From contig JAKVKZ010000011.1 of NCBI GenBank assembly GCA_022484565.1, positions 1 to 61,249 on the forward strand: DNA of 61,249 nucleotides, given 5' to 3'. Numbering within the stretch: position 1 is the first letter of the stretch; every line of letters begins with the position of its first letter. Origin of the DNA: Muribaculaceae bacterium. GTDB lineage: Bacteria > Bacteroidota > Bacteroidia > Bacteroidales > Muribaculaceae. This document shows positions 54,484-61,249 of the stretch, in pieces. The notes under the pieces are model-generated. The model searched no databases. It was not told the DNA's origin and was given only the letters and a program-made list of their open reading frames with translations. The translations under genes and the position numbers were made by a program.

Positions 54484-54747
54484 TTACTCTATGACGCGAC
54501 GATACTCAATGAGGCCGGTTTCTTCACATTGCACTCGAGCCTCTCCGCCATTGAATTCCATAAAAAGTTTGCGTTTGCCACGAACTATGTCCCTGCAAAT
54601 AACAACAAGGCTTTGTTTGCATTCTTCTACTGTACCATAAGGGCCCAGTCTTCTAAAATGGGCTTTATCCTTGGTACAAAAAACCAAATCATAATGGCGA
54701 TGCCCATAATAAGTTTCGCCATCTGCCATTCTCCTTTTTATTCTCAT
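54484..54747 (-). CDS. Small protein, tandem copy B
   Basis: An 87-residue protein from the ATG at 54747, basic where copy A is acidic (MRIKRRMADGETYYG, DIVRGKRKLF). The late FNGGEARVQCEETG matches FKGGTATVECVETD in copy A. The two diverged after tandem duplication. It lies 65 bp downstream of the end of ansA on the same strand and may be co-transcribed with it. Function unknown. Confidence 0.62.
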   Translation of the reverse strand: MRIKRRMADGETYYGHRHYDLVFCTKDKAHFRRLGPYGTVEECKQSLVVICRDIVRGKRKLFMEFNGGEARVQCEETGLIEYRRVIE

Positions 54748-54812
54748 ACTATTCCCCGTGTGCCGATAGGTCAGCAATTAGTTAATACTCTAAAAAATTC
54801 CAGCAATCTTGT

Positions 54813-55859
54813 TCAGATTGTCACTTCCCCGCAAAGCGAGTAAGTGAGGTATTTCTTTACGCTTTCGCTTGGAAGCCCCATGCCGAATAGGTACATCATC
54901 TTGGTAATGGCTGCCTCCGAAGTTATGTCACGTCCGCTTATCACGCCTGCACGCGTCAGGCAGTTGCCCGTGTCGTACATCTTGTTGTTCACGCCGCCAT
55001 TCACGCATTGCGTCACGTTCATTATCACTATTCCGCGCTCCACCGCATCGCGTATGGCTCTGGTGAACCAGTCGTCGGTCGGTGCGTTTCCCGCTCCGAA
55101 TGTGCGCAGCACTATCCCCTTTATGTCGGGAACATTCAGCAGATAGCGCAATGTGCTTTCCGTGATTCCAGGATTCAAGTCAAGGAACATCACATTGGGG
55201 TCCATATTGTAGCGCACCTTTAGCGGGCGCTTCGTGGGCATCCTGTATAACGATTCCTCATTGAAGTGTATGCCCAGACCAATTTTGGCCAAAGCCGGAT
55301 AATTGTTGCTCTTGAATGCGTTGAAATTGTCCGCGCTCATCTTGGTGCTGCGGTTGCCGCGCCACAGATAATTCTCGAAAAGTATCGCCACTTCTTGCAC
55401 CATCGGCTCGCCGCTCGGGTCGCACGCCGCAGCCACCTGAAGTGCCGTAATCAAATTTTCCTCGCCATCGGTCCGCACCTCGCCAATAGGCAACTGTGAG
55501 CCGGTAATTATCACAGGCTTATGCAGATTTTCAAGCATAAAGCTCAGCGCCGATGCCGAAAAAGCCATCGTATCTGTGCCATGAAGCACCACGAACCCGT
55601 CAAATTTGTCATAATTGTCCTCAATGGCAGCAGCTATGTCGCTCCAATGGCTTGGAGCCATATTTGCGCTGTCGATTGGAGGATTGAACTGGATATTGTC
55701 AATATCGTAGTCAAGCAGGTTTATTTTCGGCACATTGTCTATCAAGTGCGAAAAGTCGAAAGGTTGGAGAGCCTTCGTTGTCGGGTTCTCTATCATCCCA
55801 ATCGTCCCACCAGTGTAAATGATGAGTATTTTTGGCCGCGGTTGTATCTCTTCAAGCAT
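54813..55859 (-). CDS. ansA: Type I L-asparaginase
   Basis: A 348-residue cytoplasmic enzyme that hydrolyses L-asparagine to aspartate and ammonia. The first catalytic threonine lies in IIYTGGTIGMI, the second in VVLHGTDTMA, and GSQLPIGEVRTDGEENL completes the site. There is no signal peptide, which fits type I. Its final codons are partly duplicated downstream. No promoter box was identified upstream. Confidence 0.93.
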   Translation of the reverse strand: MLEEIQPRPKILIIYTGGTIGMIENPTTKALQPFDFSHLIDNVPKINLLDYDIDNIQFNPPIDSANMAPSHWSDIAAAIEDNYDKFDGFVVLHGTDTMAFSASALSFMLENLHKPVIITGSQLPIGEVRTDGEENLITALQVAAACDPSGEPMVQEVAILFENYLWRGNRSTKMSADNFNAFKSNNYPALAKIGLGIHFNEESLYRMPTKRPLKVRYNMDPNVMFLDLNPGITESTLRYLLNVPDIKGIVLRTFGAGNAPTDDWFTRAIRDAVERGIVIMNVTQCVNGGVNNKMYDTGNCLTRAGVISGRDITSEAAITKMMYLFGMGLPSESVKKYLTYSLCGEVTI

Positions 55860-56229
55860 ATTCCTGTGAATTTATTGGTGCAAATATAGTAACTTTCAAA
55901 AAACCATTTCTATGGCATTTTGTAAGCTCTAATATTCTAAAAGCCTATCATTTTCACAATTATTTGTAGAATATTCACGCATTTCATCTCATTTTTCTCC
56001 ATTTTGTTTCGCAATGACACTTTTCAGTCGCTTCCATTATTTTCGGTTAATTAGTCATTATTTCTTATTTTCGCGCACCGCCAAAAAATATTTTTCGTGC
56101 TGGCTGTCACAAATTGAATAAAACTTCTTATATTTACGCCGAAAATCCGTAATCAGTAAGCCACTTACTGATTTAACTGCAAAAACCATACCAAATGTAT
56201 TATCCTTAACATTCTTATTTCTATAAATT
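55860..56229. other. 370-bp AT-rich intergenic region
   Basis: No gene is supported here. It contains a perfect inverted repeat, AATCAGTAAG (56151-56160) and CTTACTGATT (56164-56173), separated by three bases. It lies 56 bp before the small gene at 56230 and is not followed by a T run, so it may be an operator or an mRNA hairpin. Confidence 0.55.
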
Positions 56230-56442
56230 ATGACAAAATATTTTTTAAACAAAAGAGAGCAGTCTGGCCATGGATGCAATCATGAAGTTCACAGGGAAGA
56301 CTGCTATTTAGCAGCTAACATCAAGTTCAGAAGGTATCTTGGCGAGTTCCCGTCAAGCGCGGAAGCCCTTGCCTACGCAAAAGTAACTTATCCCGATGCC
56401 GATGGCTGTGCCCATTGCTGCCCCGAAATCAATCACGGCTAA
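56230..56442 (+). CDS. Small Cys/His-rich protein
   Basis: A 70-residue protein with no signal peptide. GCNHEVHREDCYL and DGCAHCCPE give five cysteines and several histidines that could bind a metal. The middle (YLGEFPSSAEALAYAKVTYPDADGC) matches a pattern found in many short bacterial proteins of unknown role. It has its own terminator. Function not known. Confidence 0.68.
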   Translation: MTKYFLNKREQSGHGCNHEVHREDCYLAANIKFRRYLGEFPSSAEALAYAKVTYPDADGCAHCCPEINHG

Positions 56443-56477
56443 TCCCTCATCTTAAGGGATAAATTCCATCCTCATAG

Positions 56478-56518
56478 TGAGGAATCGGCCCATGGCTTGA
56501 TTCCTCACTTTATTTTTC
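56478..56518 (+). terminator. Rho-independent terminator
   Basis: GTGAGGAATC (56478-56487) pairs with GATTCCTCAC (56500-56509), followed by a T-rich run. Confidence 0.87.
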
Positions 56519-56610
56519 ATCTTCATTGCCGTTCGTCCCCCAAAAATCCTCACGCATCTTTTCTCCCTATAATTAAATCGCAAAATCATCACATTCTCTA
56601 AAAATTTCAT

Positions 56611-56618
56611 TACCTTTG
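56611..56618 (+). promoter_or_regulatory. -7 promoter box of the TPR-LuxR regulator
   Basis: TACCTTTG lies 24 bp before the ATG at 56643. Confidence 0.55.
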
Positions 56619-56642
56619 TCTCTACACATTTTCACCTGACGG

Positions 56643-58319
56643 ATGAAACCTGCACACCACATATTCATAATTGCGATAATGTTTGCATTGTCAGCATGCA
56701 CGTGGAGCAAAAGCTATCAACTCCTATCGCAGAGCGATTCGCTGCTCAATTCGCACCCCGACAGTGCCTTGAAAATTCTTGATGGCATCAATGATGCTGG
56801 ACGATTGAGCGAGGAAGGCATAATGCACTATTTGTGGAACCAGTCCATGGCGCACATGAATATGGGAATGTCGCTTGAGCAGGACACTCTGACTTTGGAT
56901 GCGGTGAATTATTACCGAAAGAAAGGCGACACGACCAAAACGGTTGATGGATATTTGCTGTCAGCCTCATATTTGAGCTGGACGGGAAAGACAAAACAGG
57001 CTATCGACACTCTTAACAAAGGCTATTCCGAAGCCGTTAGGATAAAGGATGTGCAGGGAGCTACGAGAATGCTCATTCAAAAAATCATTATATTATCGCG
57101 ATCCAACAACTATGCGCAAGCCGTTTCCGCTGCCCGACAAGCACTGAAGAATGGCAATCGGTTGCCGGTTAGCGAGCGCAGTAAACTGACGTATATTTTG
57201 GCTGAAAACCTTTCGCTGCTCGCTGACAAATCTGCTCCGCAATATTATGAACAGGCCATCGCCATGGCTAAGTCAGCTGGCAATAATGAAATTGCATGTG
57301 AAATAATGCGCAATTATTCATCATCGCTTTGTGTGTCAGGACAATATCGTAAATCCAATGACTTGCTTTTTGAAATTGGCAAGATAAATCCCGAATTGTT
57401 CAAGTATTCTGTAATACAAATGAGCATAGCTGAAAACTACGTGAATTTGCACCAACTTGATTCAGCACGCATCTTTATTGAAAATGCCAAGAAAAGCGAG
57501 GCGAAACTTCAGGCAGCTGGTCAAGGTAATCTGAACCGACAGGCATCTATCGACCGCATCTGCTATTTGCTCAATTATCAAGCAGGCAAACCTGTGTCGT
57601 CTGTAGGATTCAACAGGTATTGCGATTCCGTGACAAATGCCATGATTGACCAGGAGAAAACCTCATTACGCCGATTGGAGATGAAAAAACAATTACAGAC
57701 GGCCAATAACGGACTGCACAGTCGATTGCAGACAATGATTTGGTGGATTTTCGCATTATTGCTCATAATAGCCATTGCAGCTATTGGGGTCTATCAGTTC
57801 TATAAAAACCGTTATCGCAAATTAGCCGAAGCTGAGGACAGCATTGAAACTCTGAAAAAGATGCTGACTGACGCACAGACTCCATCCGCCGATGACCAAC
57901 GGCCAGAGGAAAGCGCCGACAGTGCCTTCTTCAAAAAGATTTTGCTGCAGCAACTCGGCATTATCCGGCTTGTGGCTTCCACTCCGACCAACCAGAACCA
58001 AGCTCTGCTGCGGCGCATTTCGGGCATCAGTGGCGGAGAAATATCCACCGACAGCCTGCTCGTTTGGGCCGACCTATATCCAGTTATCGACCGTTTATAC
58101 AATGATTTTTACAGCCGATTGGTGGCAAAATTCGGAAATTCGCTTACTGAAAAGGAGATTCAGATTTGTTGCCTGCTCTGCGCTGGTTTTTCCACAAAAG
58201 AAATAGGCGTAATCACCCAGCAGACCAATGCGACGATATATGTGCGGAAAACTTCCATCAGGAAAAAGATAGGTGCTGCCGAAGGAGAAGATATAGTGAC
58301 GCATATCAGCGCCCTTTAG
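56643..58319 (+). CDS. Membrane TPR regulator with LuxR-type helix-turn-helix
   Basis: A 558-residue protein. An N-terminal lipoprotein-like signal (IMFALSAC, Cys19) leads to about 320 residues of tetratricopeptide-like helical repeats, probably outside the inner membrane. One transmembrane helix lies at about 365-387, then a short coiled coil (KLAEAEDSIETLKKML). The C-terminal LuxR-like DNA-binding domain is at about 500-558 (LTEKEIQICCLLCAGFSTKEIGVI is the span). This layout occurs in Bacteroidales regulators next to outer-membrane genes. A CGTAATC palindrome just downstream of its end is a candidate target. Confidence 0.83.
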   Translation: MKPAHHIFIIAIMFALSACTWSKSYQLLSQSDSLLNSHPDSALKILDGINDAGRLSEEGIMHYLWNQSMAHMNMGMSLEQDTLTLDAVNYYRKKGDTTKTVDGYLLSASYLSWTGKTKQAIDTLNKGYSEAVRIKDVQGATRMLIQKIIILSRSNNYAQAVSAARQALKNGNRLPVSERSKLTYILAENLSLLADKSAPQYYEQAIAMAKSAGNNEIACEIMRNYSSSLCVSGQYRKSNDLLFEIGKINPELFKYSVIQMSIAENYVNLHQLDSARIFIENAKKSEAKLQAAGQGNLNRQASIDRICYLLNYQAGKPVSSVGFNRYCDSVTNAMIDQEKTSLRRLEMKKQLQTANNGLHSRLQTMIWWIFALLLIIAIAAIGVYQFYKNRYRKLAEAEDSIETLKKMLTDAQTPSADDQRPEESADSAFFKKILLQQLGIIRLVASTPTNQNQALLRRISGISGGEISTDSLLVWADLYPVIDRLYNDFYSRLVAKFGNSLTEKEIQICCLLCAGFSTKEIGVITQQTNATIYVRKTSIRKKIGAAEGEDIVTHISAL

Positions 58320-58373
58320 GCATCATTAAGATTCCAGAACCCCTAATTTAGATTCAAACCAGAAATAAGCTCT

Positions 58374-58391
58374 CGTAATCAGCCGATTACG
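58374..58391. promoter_or_regulatory. CGTAATC palindrome upstream of the TonB-type gene
   Basis: CGTAATC (58374-58380) and GATTACG (58385-58391) form a perfect 7-4-7 inverted repeat about 60 bp before the -7 box. It is a candidate site for the LuxR-type protein encoded just upstream. Confidence 0.5.
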
Positions 58392-58429
58392 CCCCATTGA
58401 TTAAGACTTTTTATTTGGCCGTTAAGTCG

Positions 58430-58458
58430 TTGTAAGGCTTAATGCCTACTTAATTTTG
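58430..58458 (+). promoter_or_regulatory. Promoter of the TonB-type outer-membrane gene
   Basis: TTG at 58430-58432 and TAATTTTG at 58451-58458 are 18 bases apart. The ATG lies 31 bp downstream. Confidence 0.62.
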
Positions 58459-58489
58459 CATCATCAAAATTTTAATAAAAAGTCATAAT

Positions 58490-60559
58490 ATGAAACATCT
58501 CATTTTGTTATTTTTTGTGGTGAATGCAATGATTGCTTATGCCCAAAACGTCAACGACACCACAATCAATCTCCATGAAGTCACGGTTACAGGCCGTTCC
58601 ATTATCCAAAAAGTGGACCGCATGGTGATTATCCCCACACAATCTGCCAAGATGAATTCTTACAACGTTTACGATTTGATGCAGAAGATGGCCATACCGC
58701 ATTTACATGTCGATGGAATATCAAAAGATGTTTCAGCCAATGGTGGTGCTGTGCAGTTACGCATCAACGGCATCAAGGCTACACAGGCGGAAGCTGCGTC
58801 ATTGCTGCCTAAGGATATTGTCCGCATAGAGCTGATTGAGAATCCGGGCAAACGGTATGGCGATGAAGAACTCGGTGCAGTGGTCGACATCATTGTCCGA
58901 AAACGTGAGGATGGAGGGCTGGTGAACCTTCAGACGGTCAATTCACCGCACGTGCCTTTCGGCGAGAACTACTTAACCATGAAATATAATCACAGTAAAT
59001 CGCAATGGGGGCTGTACTATTCTTTAAATTATCGTGATGCCAAGAAGAGCCGGACTGACAAAACTGAAGATTTCTTTCTGCACGATGAGAATATCCATCG
59101 CGTGCAGCAAGGCGTGAACGACCGGCGCAATTGGAATGAGCAGAACATTGACTTGTCTTACAATCTGTCGGTTCCCGAAAAATACACATTCAATGCTGTG
59201 TGGCGCAATAATGTGCTGAATGCACCCCATCAGAATGAAACGAGTATCATCAACGGCATCATCACCGCCCGACAACTCACCAAAAGCAACCATTACACTC
59301 CCGCCATTGAATTATATTACCAACATATTCTGCCGCATCAGCAGACTTTGACGTTAAACATGACCGGGACACTCATCAATAGCAACATGACGCGGGCTTA
59401 TTCCGAGCAGACTCTTGTCGGCTCACCGATTGCCGACTTCCTCACCGTAGTTGATGAGCGTAAGAGCAGCATCATTGGCGAAGCTATCTACGACAAAAAA
59501 TTCAATACTATTTTATTCAGTGCAGGCCTCCGCCATTATCAGATGCACGACCGCAATATTTATTCAGGGACTAATCCCGTTACATCACGCATGGACCAGA
59601 TGCGTTCATCGGCATTCGCTGAGATGCAGGGCGTATGGCTGAAAGTGAATTATGTTTTGAGCGCTGGCATCACGCGCTCATATTTCAAAGAGAATGGCAA
59701 ATCGCACTCCTACTTCACATTCACTCCATCCGTCCGCCTGTCGTTTGTGCCTCACAAGGACGGATACATATCTTACAGATTTTCCACCGACCCGCAAATC
59801 CCGTCATTGTCTGCGCTTACCGATGTGGAACAGGCTATCGACACCATTCAAATCATGCGGGGCAATCCGAATTTACGCACTTACAATGTTTACAATCAGA
59901 CTTTAAGCTATTCCTACAACAAGAATAAAATGTTGTTGATGCTCAATACCAACTACGGCTATCACCACAACTGCATAATGGAAAATGCGTTTTCCGAAGG
60001 CAACAAACTCATCATCATGCAGGACAATCAGAAGAATTACCAATCATTGCAGGTCGGCCCGATGATTGCATTCCGAGGGCTGGATATTTTCGGAATGAAA
60101 AATTTCCTCACCTTAAGCCTCGAAGGCGGCTTTGCCCGATATTGGAGCTTCGGCAACACCTACACTCACACCTACAGTAATTTCTATTACAACGCACAAT
60201 TTTCAATGGATTATAAAAAGTTCGGATTAATGGGGCAATTCAGCAAGAATCGCAACACTCTGCGGGGAGAGACAATTTTCAAAGGTGAGAATCAGACCGC
60301 CATATTAGCCACATGGACGCATAAGCAGCTGCAGTTAGGAGTCGGCATGCTGTTCCCATTCACCAACAATTACAAAACCGAACGTGAGCGCATTTCAAGC
60401 ATAGCGCCTTATTCATCGCGTAGCTATGTGAAAGAAACTGGACAGCTCCTCGTTATCCGCCTTAATTACAACTTTGAATTCGGTAAAAAGTACAATTCAG
60501 CACAAAAGAGAATCAACAATAGTGACAAGGAATCAGGAATATTAAACATGCAAGAATGA
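58490..60559 (+). CDS. TonB-dependent-receptor-like outer-membrane protein
   Basis: A 689-residue protein with a signal peptide (LILLFFVVNAMIAYA). A short N-terminal segment (INLHEVTVTGRSIIQKVDRMV) precedes a plug domain (residues ~40-130) with IELIENPGKRYGDEELGAVVDI. The remainder is a beta-barrel with alternating aromatic residues. It belongs to the outer-membrane beta-barrel branch common in Bacteroidetes and lacks the long CarboxypepD-like N-terminal domain of SusC proteins. It has no SusD partner here. The protein ends in a polar tail rather than the usual terminal Phe strand. The neighbouring TPR-LuxR protein may regulate it. Confidence 0.85.
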   Translation: MKHLILLFFVVNAMIAYAQNVNDTTINLHEVTVTGRSIIQKVDRMVIIPTQSAKMNSYNVYDLMQKMAIPHLHVDGISKDVSANGGAVQLRINGIKATQAEAASLLPKDIVRIELIENPGKRYGDEELGAVVDIIVRKREDGGLVNLQTVNSPHVPFGENYLTMKYNHSKSQWGLYYSLNYRDAKKSRTDKTEDFFLHDENIHRVQQGVNDRRNWNEQNIDLSYNLSVPEKYTFNAVWRNNVLNAPHQNETSIINGIITARQLTKSNHYTPAIELYYQHILPHQQTLTLNMTGTLINSNMTRAYSEQTLVGSPIADFLTVVDERKSSIIGEAIYDKKFNTILFSAGLRHYQMHDRNIYSGTNPVTSRMDQMRSSAFAEMQGVWLKVNYVLSAGITRSYFKENGKSHSYFTFTPSVRLSFVPHKDGYISYRFSTDPQIPSLSALTDVEQAIDTIQIMRGNPNLRTYNVYNQTLSYSYNKNKMLLMLNTNYGYHHNCIMENAFSEGNKLIIMQDNQKNYQSLQVGPMIAFRGLDIFGMKNFLTLSLEGGFARYWSFGNTYTHTYSNFYYNAQFSMDYKKFGLMGQFSKNRNTLRGETIFKGENQTAILATWTHKQLQLGVGMLFPFTNNYKTERERISSIAPYSSRSYVKETGQLLVIRLNYNFEFGKKYNSAQKRINNSDKESGILNMQE

Positions 60560-60572
60560 TTCCATTATCAGT

Positions 60573-60610
60573 GCATGAGGGTGTGTAAACTCCACGCCCT
60601 CATGCTTTAT
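60573..60610 (+). terminator. Probable terminator of the TonB-type gene
   Basis: GCATGAGGG (60573-60581) pairs with CCCTCATGC (60597-60605), with a partly paired loop. The T run is short. Confidence 0.75.
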
Positions 60611-60846
60611 GCTACTAATAATTACTTAAAATCTAATTCTATCTCTGATTTATCCCATTTCCTTGATTCTTTGAATTATGTCTTCTTTATTTTTGCTTGG
60701 AGAAACTATTGCTGTTATTCGGCAAAAAGTTTATGAAGTAGTTCTTTGAAATCATGTCCCAAGGAATAAAAAAAGGATCAAGTTATTGAAGTAGGATGAA
60801 GCACACTATAAAAATTTTGTTAGCGTGAAAAATTTTGAATTATGTT

Positions 60847-61249
60847 TTGTCCCACTCACCTGTCCCAGCACACTGCGTAACAAGTTGGTAAAAAATTTCT
60901 GGTACAAATCCCAAATTTCAGTTGCAACGAATTGAAAATCAGCCATCAGCCTTGTCCCAAACTGTCCCACCGAGTTGTCCCACCAATGAGTAGCATAGTT
61001 GGTGAAAATTTTTCTGGACAAAGCCCAAATTTCAATTGTAACAAATTGAAAATCAGGCATCAACTTTGTCCCAAACTGTCCCACCGAGTTGTCCCATCAA
61101 TAAGTAGCATAGTTGGTGAAAATCTTTCGGGACAAAGCTAAAAATCCATTTGCAATCAATTGAAAATCAGCCATCAGCCTTGTCCCAAACTGTCCCACCT
61201 AGTTGTCCCACCAATAAGGTAGCACATTTGGTGAAAAACTTTTGGGACA
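60847..61249. repeat. 114-bp tandem repeat extending past the window edge
   Basis: The phrase TTGTCCCAAACTGTCCCACC begins at 60952, 61066 and 61180, a period of 114 bp; a more decayed unit begins at 60847. Each unit has three TGTCCC boxes, then GGTGAAAA...TTT with GGACAA or GGGACA (the complement), then TTTCAATT/AATTGAAA-type arms. The segment 60560-60846 holds the terminator and otherwise AT-rich DNA with no supported gene. Confidence 0.8.

Noticed and set aside
60847-61249. CRISPR array
   Set aside because: The units are 114 bp repeats that are similar along their whole length, with no short identical repeats and no unique spacers. No cas gene is present in the window.
1-61249. tRNA, rRNA or riboswitch
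   Set aside because: Reading the gaps for T-loop-like GGTTCRA sequences, acceptor stems and known riboswitch cores revealed none. A covariance-model scan would be needed to exclude small RNAs.

Overview
The window comes from a gut Bacteroidales chromosome, most likely Muribaculaceae or a close relative. The reasons are: promoters of the Bacteroidetes -7 type (TAnnTTTG) in front of many genes; starts without clear Shine-Dalgarno sites; type IX secretion (T9SS)-type C-terminal sorting domains; a fused MurF/alanine racemase; a GSCFA protein; a SecDF fusion; menaquinone synthesis; and secreted GH26 mannanases. Family-level assignment is inference.

Layout. (1) 1-4.06 kb and 14.0-19.2 kb hold one family of secreted polysaccharide proteins: two GH26 beta-mannanases, two proteins made mainly of a repeated carbohydrate-binding-like module, and two short proteins ending in a T9SS-type sorting domain. 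Three promoters here share a direct-repeat operator at the same distance from the -7 box, so they look like one regulon. (2) 4.09-13.9 kb is a markedly AT-rich island that splits this locus. It carries two paralogous zinc-metallopeptidase-like proteins, a large unknown protein, a divergent sigma-factor-like protein, a pseudokinase-AAA+ ATPase fusion and six small acidic unknown proteins, at least two of which look like YbjN/type III chaperone folds. I could not match this set to a described system; it is the best candidate here for something new. (3) 19.3-24.2 kb is housekeeping: GSCFA protein, MurF-Alr, TadA, secreted esterase. (4) 24.2-31.6 kb: a lipoprotein, an iron alcohol dehydrogenase, a zeta-toxin-like kinase with a small partner, a membrane MutS-like protein, an AbiE toxin-antitoxin pair with its operator, a Cys/His-repeat secreted protein and a YkvA protein. 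(5) 31.6-36 kb: acyltransferase, nitroreductase, AraC regulator and MFS exporter; much of it lies between two copies of a 23-bp repeat taken from the YkvA gene end. (6) 36.2-44.6 kb: a second YkvA protein, a lone phage portal protein, PhoH, PurC, MenG, an EamA transporter, PfkA and a WYL regulator with a duplicated operator. (7) 44.7-61.2 kb: a monooxygenase, an Ig-like lipoprotein, SecDF, a large secreted glycosidase-like protein, a tandem duplication next to L-asparaginase, a small Cys-rich protein, a membrane TPR-LuxR regulator with a TonB-type outer-membrane protein, and a 114-bp tandem repeat running off the right edge.

No tRNA, rRNA, transposase, integrase or CRISPR array was recognised. 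All functional names are from motif reading; no database search was possible.
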